In this document: piece after piece, positions 1 through 7,698 of the stretch
How positions within the stretch are numbered: the stretch's first letter is position 1
Layout: each line of letters opens with the position of its first letter
NCBI RefSeq assembly: GCF_040783535.2
Contig: NZ_JBFONW020000005.1
Span: forward strand, 329,300 to 393,299
Source of the DNA: Aestuariibius insulae
Lineage (GTDB): Bacteria > Pseudomonadota > Alphaproteobacteria > Rhodobacterales > Rhodobacteraceae
Reading direction: 5' to 3'
Length of the DNA: 64,000 bases
The notes under the pieces: model-generated
What the model saw: only the letters and a program-made list of their open reading frames with translations
Databases searched by the model: none
What the model was told of the DNA's origin: nothing
Translations under genes and position numbers: made by a program

Positions 1-465
1 GGCGAGGGGCGGGTCTTTTCCGCCGGGGCGGATCTGGACGAGGTGAAGACCGGGCTTGCGACGGATCCGGCCTGGGAAGAGGCCTCGGGCGCCATTGCTG
101 CATTTGGCGGGCTGAGCGTGGCGGCGGTGAATGGGACGCTCGCAGGCGGAGCGTTTGGGATGGCGGTGGCCTGCGATATCCGGATCGCGGTGCCCGGCGC
201 GCGGTTTTTCTATCCGGTGATGCGGATGGGCGTTTTGCCGCAGCCGTCGGATCCCGGGCGGCTGGTGCGGTTGGTCGGACCGGCGCGGGCGGCGCTGATT
301 TTGATGGCAGCGCAGAAAATTGAGGCCGAGGAGGCACTGCGGTTCGGGTTGATCGACCGGATCGAGGAGGATGTCGTGGAGGCCGCGCGCGGGCTATGCG
401 CGGCGGCCTTGGCGGCGGAGCCTGAGCGGATCGCCGCGATCGGGCGGATGATCCGGAACGCCTAG
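1..465 (+). CDS. Enoyl-CoA hydratase/isomerase family protein (3' part)
   Basis: The frame is open from the first base, so the gene starts outside the window and only the last 154 residues are seen. The opening residues contain the crotonase signature FSAGADLDE, whose backbone amides form the oxyanion hole for the acyl-CoA thioester. A second oxyanion-hole stretch follows (NGTLAGGAFGMAVACDIRIA), then the usual helical C-terminal part with EALRFGLID. The family hydrates, isomerises or cleaves acyl-CoA substrates in the cytoplasm; the substrate cannot be told from this fragment. An internal GTG at 43 is inside the conserved core and is not the start. Confidence 0.85.
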   Translation, partial: GEGRVFSAGADLDEVKTGLATDPAWEEASGAIAAFGGLSVAAVNGTLAGGAFGMAVACDIRIAVPGARFFYPVMRMGVLPQPSDPGRLVRLVGPARAALILMAAQKIEAEEALRFGLIDRIEEDVVEAARGLCAAALAAEPERIAAIGRMIRNA

Positions 466-578
466 AGCAAAGCGACCACGAGAAGGGCCAGCGTGCTGGG
501 CAGGATCGTCAGGAGCGCGCAAGTCAGCTCGCAAGCGAGGCAAACGGCGCCGTTATCGGAGGGGAATAGAGGTCTCAT
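462..578 (-). CDS. Possible 38-residue single-span membrane peptide
   Basis: A short ATG-initiated frame whose stop overlaps the stop of the crotonase gene in convergent orientation. The product has two cysteines near the middle (CLAC) and a hydrophobic C-terminal half (about residues 20-38) that could span the membrane once. A purine-rich AGAGGG lies only two bases before the ATG, which is poor spacing. I do not recognise it. It may be chance coding in high-GC DNA; conservation in relatives would decide. Confidence 0.25.
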   Translation of the reverse strand: MRPLFPSDNGAVCLACELTCALLTILPSTLALLVVALL

Positions 579-630
579 GTCCCTCTAACTGACTGTTAAA
601 GCTGAAATTAAGGTTAATGCTGGAGTGGTA

Positions 631-927
631 TCAGCGTTTTCTTTGCGGGCCGACGGATTTCGAATGAAAGGTCGGCGGGCGCTTGGCGATCCAGGTGGCG
701 AATTTGGCCAGCCGGGGATGGGCGCGCAGCTTTTCGGGGGTGTCGTAGTCGCGGGCAAGCTCGGCTTCGGTCAGGGTCTTGTGGATCTCCACATGGCAGA
801 TGTGGTGCATGCGCACGACGGGGCCGCCCTTGCCTCCTTTCAGTTTGGGGATCAGGTGGTGGAGCGAGGAGCGCGCCTCGGGCGGGATCGGGCGGAGGCA
901 AAGAGGGCAGATCGGATCGTCGGTCAT
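631..927 (-). CDS. Small HNH endonuclease-like protein
   Basis: The 98-residue product begins with a CPLC knuckle, followed by HHLIPKLKGG and then HHICHVEIH. This is the layout of zinc-supported HNH (beta-beta-alpha metal) nucleases: paired cysteines, the catalytic His pair, and the distal His. Such small stand-alone HNH proteins are common in Rhodobacteraceae; their cellular role is mostly unknown and nuclease activity is inferred from the fold. The start was placed at the ATG immediately before the CPLC domain rather than 40 codons upstream, because the upstream stretch is low-complexity and overlaps the divergent flavoprotein gene. Only about 39 bases separate the two divergent starts. Confidence 0.75.
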   Translation of the reverse strand: MTDDPICPLCLRPIPPEARSSLHHLIPKLKGGKGGPVVRMHHICHVEIHKTLTEAELARDYDTPEKLRAHPRLAKFATWIAKRPPTFHSKSVGPQRKR

Positions 928-966
928 GACAGGCAGAGCTACGGCGCGGCAGGCAGGAGGCAAGAG

Positions 967-2133
967 GTGAGGCAGATCGAGGCGCTTGTGATCGGAGCGG
1001 GACCGGCGGGGCTTGCGGCCGCGGACGTGCTGTCGGGCGCTGGCCACCCTGTGGTGATCTGCGACCGGATGCCGTCGCCTGCGCGCAAGTTCCTGATGGC
1101 GGGCAAGTCAGGGCTGAACCTGACTTGGGACGGCACGGTCGAGAACCATGTGGCGGCCAGCGGTGAGGCGTTGCGCCCGATGCTGGAGGCGTTCGGGGCC
1201 GAGGATGTCGTGCGCTGGGCCGAGGGGCTGGGGCAGCCGATGTTCACCGGGTCGACGGGACGGGTGTTCCCGGTGGCGATGAAAGCCTCGCCGCTGTTGC
1301 GCGCCTGGCTGGCGCGGCTCGAGGCGCGGGGCGTGACGCTGGAGCGGCGATGGAGGTGGACAGGGTTCGAGGGCGCGGCGTCGGTGTTCGAGACGCCGGG
1401 CGGCGCGGTTCAGGTGGAGGCAAAGGTCACGGTGCTGGCGATGGGCGGGGCGAGCTGGGCGCGGCTGGGATCCGACGGCGCCTGGGCGCAGGCCTTGCGC
1501 AATGTCGCGCCGTTTCAGCCCGCGAATATGGGGTTCCGCGTGGATTGGTCGCCGCATATGGCGCGGGTCTTTGGCCAGCCGGTGAAAGGCGTGGCCTGGC
1601 GCGCAGAGGATCAGGTGTCGCGCGGAGAGGTGATCGTGTCGAAGACCGGCCTCGAAGGCGGCGGGATTTATGCGTTGAGCCGCGCCTTGCGGGATGGTGC
1701 GGCGCTGCATGTGGATCTCAAACCCGATTGGCCGGAGGGAGAGGTCGCGCGGCGGCTGGTGCGGCGCGGCAAGGAGACCTGGTCTGCGGTGCTGCGCAAA
1801 GGGCTGCGGCTGGATCCGGTGAAGGCGGCCTTGATGCGGGAATTCGGCGGGCCGCCCGAAGGGTGGAGCGCGGCACTGGTGAAGGATCTGCCGGTGCGGT
1901 TGGCGGGGCCTGCGCCGCTAGACGAGGCGATCTCGGTCGCGGGCGGCCTGCGGTTCGAGGTGCTGGACGACCGGCTGATGCTGACGGCGCGTCCGGGTGT
2001 CTTTTGCGCAGGCGAGATGCTGGACTGGGAGGCGCCGACGGGAGGCTATCTGCTGACCGGCTGTCTGGCGACGGGCCGCTGGGCCGGGACGGGCGCGGCG
2101 GAGTGGCTTAAGGCGCGGTCTGGGACGTCTTGA
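967..2133 (+). CDS. NAD(P)/FAD-dependent flavoprotein (PP_4765/HI0933-like)
   Basis: 388 residues beginning with an FAD-binding Rossmann motif (VIGAGPAGLAAADVL, about residues 7-21). The stretch MAGKSGLNLTW near residue 45 is typical of the HI0933/PP_4765 flavoprotein family. The C-terminus has the second nucleotide-contact segment (GVFCAGEMLDWEAPTGGYLL), which closes the FAD site. The family is BaiN-related, but the substrate is unknown and no reaction can be assigned. The open frame extends far upstream, but a strong AGGAGG at 955-960 lies six bases before GTG 967, just ahead of the FAD motif, so that GTG is taken as the start. The 3' end overlaps the convergent GST gene by 26 bp. Confidence 0.85.
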   Translation: MRQIEALVIGAGPAGLAAADVLSGAGHPVVICDRMPSPARKFLMAGKSGLNLTWDGTVENHVAASGEALRPMLEAFGAEDVVRWAEGLGQPMFTGSTGRVFPVAMKASPLLRAWLARLEARGVTLERRWRWTGFEGAASVFETPGGAVQVEAKVTVLAMGGASWARLGSDGAWAQALRNVAPFQPANMGFRVDWSPHMARVFGQPVKGVAWRAEDQVSRGEVIVSKTGLEGGGIYALSRALRDGAALHVDLKPDWPEGEVARRLVRRGKETWSAVLRKGLRLDPVKAALMREFGGPPEGWSAALVKDLPVRLAGPAPLDEAISVAGGLRFEVLDDRLMLTARPGVFCAGEMLDWEAPTGGYLLTGCLATGRWAGTGAAEWLKARSGTS

Positions 2134-2701
2134 AGGCCGGGCGAGCGCGGCAGCGGTCGTTATAGGCGGCCAAGACCGGATCGTCCCAGTCGAACCGCGC
2201 CATTTTTGCCCAGCCGAGGCAGTGACTTGCGACGATATCGGCGATGGTGAAGGTCTCCCCGCAAAGATAGGGGCCGTCTCCGACGCGCTCGGACAAGCGC
2301 GCGAGGCTGGTCGGCCATTCGGCGCGCAGGCTGTCCTTGATCTGGGGCACACGCAGATCCTCCGGCAGGGCGAAGGTGTGACGGGCGGCGGTCCAGAGGA
2401 GGCTTTCGACCTCGTCGAGGACGAAGAGCATATGGGCGTCCTGCTGTGCCCGCTCGGTCGTGCCGGGCGGATGGGTCAGAGCGCCATGCCGGTCGGCGAG
2501 GAAGCTGAGGATGGCGGTGGAGTCGGTGAGGGTCGTCTCGTCCACCTGAAGGACGGGGATCTTGCCGGACGGGGTCAGGGCCTGGATCTCCTTGGCGCGG
2601 GGGCCGCAGGGGATATGGTCGAACGGCTGATCCAGCTCGTTCAGGCACCAGATGACGCGCATCGCCCTGCTCTTGGCGGTGCCGTAGAGGGTGTAGGTCA
2701 T
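2108..2701 (-). CDS. Glutathione S-transferase family protein
   Basis: 197 residues with an N-terminal thioredoxin-like domain (MTYTLYGTAKSRAMRV; SGKIPVLQVDETTLTDSTAI is the cis-Pro loop and the Ser contacting the glutathione gamma-glutamyl group). A helical C-terminal domain contains GETFTIADIV, the conserved capping motif of GSTs. It probably conjugates or reduces small electrophiles with glutathione in the cytosol; the class and substrate are unclear. The ATG chosen has CAGGAG about seven bases upstream and begins exactly at the GST fold; a 90-codon upstream extension of the frame is low-complexity and rejected. Confidence 0.88.
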   Translation of the reverse strand: MTYTLYGTAKSRAMRVIWCLNELDQPFDHIPCGPRAKEIQALTPSGKIPVLQVDETTLTDSTAILSFLADRHGALTHPPGTTERAQQDAHMLFVLDEVESLLWTAARHTFALPEDLRVPQIKDSLRAEWPTSLARLSERVGDGPYLCGETFTIADIVASHCLGWAKMARFDWDDPVLAAYNDRCRARPAFKTSQTAP

Positions 2702-2775
2702 CGCTTTGGCTCCTGTCCGGTTCGGCGCGAGCCTGCGCGACAGCATCGGGATCCGCAAGGGACAGCGCGGGAACC

Positions 2776-3432
2776 TTAGCCGATGATCGGCCACACCATC
2801 GGCAGGGCGCGGGCGCGGATGCCGGGGTCGATCAGCATCTTGTAGTGCTTCATCGGGTGCTGGAAGGCGTAGCCGCCCGAGAGGTTCAGCCGCTGGGCCT
2901 GATGCAGATGCCGGAAGCGCCCGGGCGGCAGGTCCGTCACCCAGTCGCGGCTGTCGCAAACGGTCAGGCATTTGCCCTCGTTCGGGACGGGCACCGCGCT
3001 GCGCAGGGGCCGGGGCGCGGCGAAGGCGACGGCGGGGATGTTCCAGCTCATCGATAGGATCTGGGCGGATGCGCCGCCGAGCGAATGGCCGATGATGAAG
3101 TCGGGTTGCTGGCCGTCGAATTTGTCGTAGATCGATTTGGCATGGGCCAGAAATCCCTGATGCCAGATTGCCCCGCTTGCCCCCGGCGCGGTTCCCGGGA
3201 TCTGCACCCGAAGCTGGCGGTGAAAGAGCCGCATCATCCGCAGATTGTACTTGAGGTAATCGGCAACGGAGTTGCTGCCCGGGATCAGCAGGACATTGTC
3301 GTCCGTCAGGTAGGCCTGCACGTCGTCCCTGTCATGCGTGACCTTGATCCGCCCTCGCGTCGCTGCCGCATGTTCGGGATCGTAGGAGGCCGCGGCAAGT
3401 TCGGCCGCGGTCTTCAGCGTCATCTTCCTCAT
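2776..3432 (-). CDS. Class-3-lipase-like alpha/beta hydrolase
   Basis: 218 residues with the nucleophile elbow GHSLGG near residue 116, preceded by QPDFII and followed by the aliphatic stretch AQILSMSWNIPAVAFAAPRP. This is the layout of the lipase class 3 fold, where an FAAPRP-like strand follows the elbow. A later Asp (CDSRDWVTDLPP) and a His (HPMKHYK) are plausible acid and base of the triad. No signal peptide is seen, so it is probably cytoplasmic. Substrate unknown. The start has GAGGGTGG upstream; a second Met three codons later is possible. The gene is separated from the following yjbH by about 200 bp containing divergent promoters. Confidence 0.7.
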   Translation of the reverse strand: MRKMTLKTAAELAAASYDPEHAAATRGRIKVTHDRDDVQAYLTDDNVLLIPGSNSVADYLKYNLRMMRLFHRQLRVQIPGTAPGASGAIWHQGFLAHAKSIYDKFDGQQPDFIIGHSLGGASAQILSMSWNIPAVAFAAPRPLRSAVPVPNEGKCLTVCDSRDWVTDLPPGRFRHLHQAQRLNLSGGYAFQHPMKHYKMLIDPGIRARALPMVWPIIG

Positions 3433-3630
3433 GGGTCCACCCTCTCACTCGTTACATGGGTCAGTCTACGCAGGGCGCGGGCGCGCGCCAGTCGGGTATC
3501 CCCTACCCGCACGGCGCAGGGCCGGTGGCGCGCGCGCCACAATCGGCAGGAGGCCGCCGGAGGTCGGGCTTTCCATTGCTCGGACAATCCGTCTAGGTAG
3601 GGTTGACTGTTTGCTGGAGCCGAGACCGCG

Positions 3631-5760
3631 ATGCCCCATTTTTCCCGCCTGCCCGGTCTGACCGCAACGGCGCTCGCGCTTGTCCTCGGAGCTCCGGCCA
3701 TGGCGCAGGAGCAGGTTCCGACCTACACGCTTTACGGCACGCCGGGCCTGATCGAGATGCCGACGGCGCAAAGCGCACCGGACGGAGAGATCGGCCTGAC
3801 CTATGGCGCGGTGCTGGACCAGCGGCGCACGACCTTCACATTCCAGGTGACGCCGCGCATCTCGGGCAGCTTCCGCTATTCGCGGATCGACGAGTTCTTC
3901 GGCCCCGGGGAAGACGAAACCTATGACCGCAGCTTCGATCTGAGGGTTCGGGTTCTGGACGAGAGCCGCTATCTGCCTGCCGTCGCGGTGGGGTTGCAGG
4001 ATTTTCTGGGCACCGGCCTGCTTAGCGGCGAATACGTGGTCGCGACCAAGACCTTCGGCGGCCGCGTGGCCGTCACCGGCGGTCTGGGCTGGGGGCGTCT
4101 GGGCTCGCAGGGCGGGTTCGAGAACCCGCTGGGCGCGATCGACGAGCGGTTCGAAGTGCGGCCCGAGATCGATTTCGGCGAAGGCGGGACGGTCAACGAT
4201 GATGTGCTTTTTCGCGGGGATGCCGCGCCGTTTGGCGGGGTGTCGGTCAAGCTAACTGATACGCTGACCTTCAAGGCTGAGTATTCCAGCGATGCCTATG
4301 CCCGCGAGGATGCGCTGGGCACGTTCGAGCCGTCCTCTCCGGTCAATTTCGGGTTGACCTACCGGCCCCGCAAGGAATTCGAGCTGGGCGTGTCGTACCT
4401 TTACGGTGAAGAGCTGGGGATCAGCGGAACGCTTATCCTCGACCCCAAAAGCCGCGAGACCGTGGGCGGGCAGGATATTGCGCCGCTTCCGGTTCTGGTG
4501 CGCACGCAGGATGTGCTGGCCTCCGAAAGCTGGGAAGATCCCTCGACCGCCGCCGGACGCGAGACGATCACAGGCGAGATCGGTCAGGCCATGAAGGGCG
4601 AGGGCATGACGCTGGTCTCGCTGGTCTTCGGCGACCGGCAGGTGCGCGTGCGCTATGTCAACGACGATTTCCGGTCCTATCCGCAAGGCATGGGCCGCAT
4701 CGCGCGGATCCTGACCCACGGTTTGCCGCCGGAATACGAGCTCTTCATCCTCGAGCCGGTCGAGAAAGGCCTGCCCGTCTCCTCGGTGCAGATCCGGCGC
4801 AGCGATATGGAGCGGCTGGAGAACCGGCCTGGTGCAACGCAGCTCTCCTACGACCGGTCGGTGATCGGGCCCGCTGCTGCCGCGCCTGCTCTGGCGCCGC
4901 GCGAGGTCTACGAGATCCCACGCTTTTCCTGGAATATCGCGCCCGATCTTGATCTGAGCGCGTTCGATGCCTCCGAGCCCTTGCGCGCGGGACTCGGTGT
5001 CGAGCTGTCCTCCTCCTATGCGATCCGGCCGAACCTGATCGTATCTGGCGCGATCCGCCAATCGCTGGGCGGCAATCTGGAAGAGGGCGATCCTATCCGC
5101 GCTTCGGGGCTGGAGCCGGTGCGGACCAATGTCGGTTTCTACAACGAAGTCGACACGGTCACGCTGAAGGATCTGACGCTGGCCTACTATTTCAAGCCGG
5201 GCCAGGAGGTCTTTGGCCGCGTAACGGCAGGCTATTTGGAACGGATGTTTGGCGGTGTCTCCTCGGAACTGCTCTGGTCGCCGGTCAACAGCCGCCTTGC
5301 CTTGGGCCTCGAGGTGAACGCGGTGCAGCAGCGCGAATTCGAGCAGGGCCTCGGCTTTCAGGATTACGATGTCGTGACAGGCCATGTGAGCGCCTATTAC
5401 GACTTCGACAATGGCTTCATGGGACAGGTCGATATGGGCCGCTATCTGGCTGGGGATACCGGGGCGACGGTCTCGCTCGACCGGGAATTCGACAACGGGT
5501 TCCGGGTCGGGGGCTACTTCACGCTGACCGATGCGACCGAAGAGGATTTCGGTGAAGGCTCCTTCGACAAGGGGATCCGGATCTCGATCCCGGTCGACTG
5601 GTTCCTTGGCACACCTTCCCGGCGCACGGTGTCGACGAACCTGAGCTCGCTGACCCGCGATGGCGGTCAGAGGGTGCGCGTGGGCGGGCGGCTATACGAT
5701 ACGGTCAAAGGCGGGCAGAACCCCGACCTGTCAGAGGATTGGGGGCGGTTTTGGCGCTAG
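3631..5760 (+). CDS. yjbH: YjbH-family outer-membrane exopolysaccharide protein
   Basis: 709 residues with a cleavable signal peptide ending at AMAQ (about residue 25), then the family opening YTLYGTPGLIEMPTAQ and long amphipathic beta-strand-rich stretches (alternating GLTYGAV, FRYSRID, YLYGEELG, AYYDFDNGF). In enterobacteria YjbH is the last protein of the yjbEFGH exopolysaccharide operon and is predicted to be an outer-membrane beta-barrel; its exact role in polymer production or export is not settled. The adjacent overlapping yjbF gene supports the assignment. YjbE and YjbG were not seen here. The ribosome binding site is weak (GGAG eleven bases before the ATG). Confidence 0.85.
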   Translation: MPHFSRLPGLTATALALVLGAPAMAQEQVPTYTLYGTPGLIEMPTAQSAPDGEIGLTYGAVLDQRRTTFTFQVTPRISGSFRYSRIDEFFGPGEDETYDRSFDLRVRVLDESRYLPAVAVGLQDFLGTGLLSGEYVVATKTFGGRVAVTGGLGWGRLGSQGGFENPLGAIDERFEVRPEIDFGEGGTVNDDVLFRGDAAPFGGVSVKLTDTLTFKAEYSSDAYAREDALGTFEPSSPVNFGLTYRPRKEFELGVSYLYGEELGISGTLILDPKSRETVGGQDIAPLPVLVRTQDVLASESWEDPSTAAGRETITGEIGQAMKGEGMTLVSLVFGDRQVRVRYVNDDFRSYPQGMGRIARILTHGLPPEYELFILEPVEKGLPVSSVQIRRSDMERLENRPGATQLSYDRSVIGPAAAAPALAPREVYEIPRFSWNIAPDLDLSAFDASEPLRAGLGVELSSSYAIRPNLIVSGAIRQSLGGNLEEGDPIRASGLEPVRTNVGFYNEVDTVTLKDLTLAYYFKPGQEVFGRVTAGYLERMFGGVSSELLWSPVNSRLALGLEVNAVQQREFEQGLGFQDYDVVTGHVSAYYDFDNGFMGQVDMGRYLAGDTGATVSLDREFDNGFRVGGYFTLTDATEEDFGEGSFDKGIRISIPVDWFLGTPSRRTVSTNLSSLTRDGGQRVRVGGRLYDTVKGGQNPDLSEDWGRFWR

Positions 5761-6407
5761 GATTTGCACGCTCTGTCGCGGCCGGTCTGGCCGCGCTGAC
5801 CCTGTCGGGATGCAGCACGAACGACCGCCCGCTCTTCGTCGATGTCGGAACGACGCTGTTTCAGGGGCTGACAGGTCAAAATCAGGCCGTCGATCTGCGT
5901 GCTGGTCTGACGCGCGAGGCCCTGAAGCCTGTCGAAGGCACGGCGATTGTCGTCTATATCGAAGAGCGGGGCGTCTCGGCCCTGATGGGAGAGCTGATCG
6001 CGACGCCGAATGGGCGGACTTTCGTGACCAGCGACGGGATCAGCCTAACCTTCGAGACGGGCTTCCTGAAATCCACGCGCGGTCTGGGCGGCGATCTGAT
6101 GGGCGCCGAGACGCTGGCCGTACGGCAAGCGCTGGGCACGACGGGACAGGCGGTGCGGGTGCATGACTATCTGACAGGCGAGGACGGGATCGAGCAGCGG
6201 CGCTTTACTTGCACGCTAAGCACGCCGGTGCGCGAGCCCATCGTGATCTACGAGATCCAGTACCAGACAGCGCGGATCACCGAGAGCTGTTCGGACGAGC
6301 GCGACAGTTTTACCAATGATTACTGGATCGATGCCCAGGGCGTTGTGCGCAAGTCGCGCCAATGGCTCAGCCCATCGGTCGGCTATCTCGAGATCGAGCG
6401 GATCTGA
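5739..6407 (+). CDS. yjbF: YjbF/GfcB-family lipoprotein
   Basis: 222 residues, starting with a lipoprotein signal peptide whose lipobox is LSGC, so the mature protein is predicted to be lipid-anchored in the periplasm or outer membrane. The remainder, with two late cysteines (FTCTLST; ITESCSDE) and a closing WLSPSVGYLEIERI, is typical of the YjbF/GfcB family associated with group 4 capsule and exopolysaccharide export. No ATG is available. Candidate starts are TTG 5739 (AGAGGA directly adjacent, no spacer) and TTG 5751 (five bases after a G-run), both inside the end of yjbH. Translational coupling to yjbH is therefore likely. Twin palindromes follow the stop codon. Confidence 0.82.
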   Translation: MGAVLALGFARSVAAGLAALTLSGCSTNDRPLFVDVGTTLFQGLTGQNQAVDLRAGLTREALKPVEGTAIVVYIEERGVSALMGELIATPNGRTFVTSDGISLTFETGFLKSTRGLGGDLMGAETLAVRQALGTTGQAVRVHDYLTGEDGIEQRRFTCTLSTPVREPIVIYEIQYQTARITESCSDERDSFTNDYWIDAQGVVRKSRQWLSPSVGYLEIERI

Positions 6408-6412
6408 GCGGG

Positions 6413-6434
6413 CAAAATCTTCTAGAAGATTTTG
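6413..6434. terminator. Perfect palindrome after yjbF, candidate terminator
   Basis: The core AAAATCTTCTAGAAGATTTT is perfectly self-complementary and extends one C-G pair on each side. As RNA it would fold into a hairpin with a CUAG turn six bases after the yjbF stop codon. No long U-tract follows, but the right arm ends in TTTTG. It is the first of two similar elements and could act in both directions. Confidence 0.55.
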
Positions 6435-6439
6435 GTCTT

Positions 6440-6461
6440 CAGAATTTTCTAGAAAATTCTG
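6440..6461. terminator. Second perfect palindrome in tandem
   Basis: The core AGAATTTTCTAGAAAATTCT is perfectly palindromic and has one more flanking C-G pair. It lies five bases after the first palindrome and shares its TTCTAGAA centre. The pair separates yjbHF from the frc operon and probably marks the transcript end, or is a short dispersed repeat typical of these genomes. Confidence 0.5.
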
Positions 6462-6569
6462 CCCCCTTGGCCAGCGGTCGCGTAGGGCGGCCCGCCCGGT
6501 CTCTTATGTGTTTACGCAGCGTTAGGGAATCTGGTTAGGTGTCAGGACGTCCGGAACAGGGCGGCATGA

Positions 6570-6585
6570 GTTTGATACGTCAAAC
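6570..6585. promoter_or_regulatory. Inverted repeat upstream of frcB, candidate operator
   Basis: GTTTGA-TACG-TCAAAC is a perfect six-base inverted repeat ending 16 bases before the frcB start and directly preceding the ribosome binding site. Its size and place suit a dimeric sugar-responsive repressor, but no regulator gene is adjacent and the protein is unknown. A GGACGTCC palindrome lies at 6545-6552. Confidence 0.35.
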
Positions 6586-6601
6586 GCTAGGGAGGACTAC
6601 C

Positions 6602-7618
6602 ATGAGAACGTTATTTGCCGGGGCGCTTGCCCTGACGGCGCTTGCAGGTATGGCGCAGGCGGAGGGCCACGAGGTTTCGGCCTGTCTGATCACCAAGACC
6701 GACACGAACCCCTTTTTCGTCAAGATGCGCGAAGGCGCGCTGGCCAAGGCCGAAGAGCTTGGCGTGGCGCTTAGCACCTATGCGGGCAAGGTCGATGGAG
6801 ATCACGAGACGCAGGTCGCGGCCATCGAGACTTGTATCGCCAACGGCGCCAAGGGGATCCTGCTGACGGCCTCGGACACCTCATCGATCGTGCCCGCCGT
6901 GCAGCAGGCGCGGGATGCGGGGCTGCTGGTGATTGCGCTCGATACGCCGCTCAGCCCGATCGATGCGGCGGATATGACATTTGCGACCGACAACTTTCTT
7001 GCCGGAGAGCTGATCGGGCAATGGGCGGCAGCTGCCCTTGGCGACGAGGCGGAGAATGCCAAGATCGCGATGCTCGATCTGGCGGTCAGCCAGCCGACCG
7101 TGGGCGTTCTGCGCGATCAAGGCTTCCTGCAGGGCTTTGGCATCGAGTTGGGCGATCCCGACCGGTGGGGCGACGAGGACGATCCACGGATCGTCGGCAA
7201 TGACGTCACGCAAGGCAACGAAGAAGGCGGACGCCGCGCCATGGAGAACCTGCTCGCGCAGGATCCCGAGATCAACGTCGTCTACACGATCAACGAGCCT
7301 GCCGCGGCGGGCGCCTATGAGGCGCTGCGCGCCATCGGGCGAGAGAACGACGTTCTGATCGTCTCGGTCGACGGTGGGTGCCCTGGTGTGCAGAACATCA
7401 AAGACGGGGTGATCGGGGCCACGTCGCAGCAATATCCGCTGCTAATGGCCTCCAAAGGGATCGAGGCGATTGCCGCTTGGGCCGCAGACGGCACCAAGCC
7501 CGAGGCAACCGACGGCAAGGACTTCTTTGACACCGGCGTGGCGCTTGTCACCGATCAGCCGGTGGATGGGGTCGAGAGCATCGATACCGACGAAGGCATG
7601 GAGCTGTGCTGGGGCTAG
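6602..7618 (+). CDS. frcB: Fructose-type sugar ABC transporter substrate-binding protein
   Basis: 338 residues with a signal peptide ending at AQA (about residue 20), so the protein is periplasmic. The mature part is a periplasmic-binding-protein type 1 fold of the ribose/fructose class: SACLITKTDTNPFFVKM, then GKVDGD, ETCIANGAKGILLTA, TINEPAAAGAYEALRAIG and SVDGGCPGVQNIKDG, closing with GMELCWG. These segments closely resemble what I recall of Sinorhizobium FrcB, the fructose-binding protein. The start is the ATG with AGGGAGGA seven bases upstream; a 21-codon upstream extension would remove the signal peptide from the N-terminus. First gene of frcBCA. Confidence 0.85.
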   Translation: MRTLFAGALALTALAGMAQAEGHEVSACLITKTDTNPFFVKMREGALAKAEELGVALSTYAGKVDGDHETQVAAIETCIANGAKGILLTASDTSSIVPAVQQARDAGLLVIALDTPLSPIDAADMTFATDNFLAGELIGQWAAAALGDEAENAKIAMLDLAVSQPTVGVLRDQGFLQGFGIELGDPDRWGDEDDPRIVGNDVTQGNEEGGRRAMENLLAQDPEINVVYTINEPAAAGAYEALRAIGRENDVLIVSVDGGCPGVQNIKDGVIGATSQQYPLLMASKGIEAIAAWAADGTKPEATDGKDFFDTGVALVTDQPVDGVESIDTDEGMELCWG

Positions 7619-7653
7619 GTCCGGCGATGGCGGGTTAAGCCCCGTTCTACGGT

Positions 7654-7675
7654 GGGACCGGTTAAGGCCGGTCCC
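7654..7675 (+). promoter_or_regulatory. Intercistronic hairpin between frcB and frcC
   Basis: GGGACCGG-TTAAGG-CCGGTCCC is a perfect eight-pair GC-rich stem with a six-base loop, in the 80-base gap between the binding-protein and permease genes. A smaller CGGG/CCCG hairpin, also with TTAAG in its loop, precedes it near 7631-7644. Such elements in importer operons commonly stabilise the upstream mRNA or partly terminate transcription, so that binding protein exceeds permease. That role is inferred here. Confidence 0.5.
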
Positions 7676-7698
7676 GCGGTCTGGGAGGGAGAGACGAT

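Noticed and set aside
4252..5385. 377-codon antisense frame inside yjbH
   Set aside because: High-GC shadow without domain; yjbH on the other strand is well supported.
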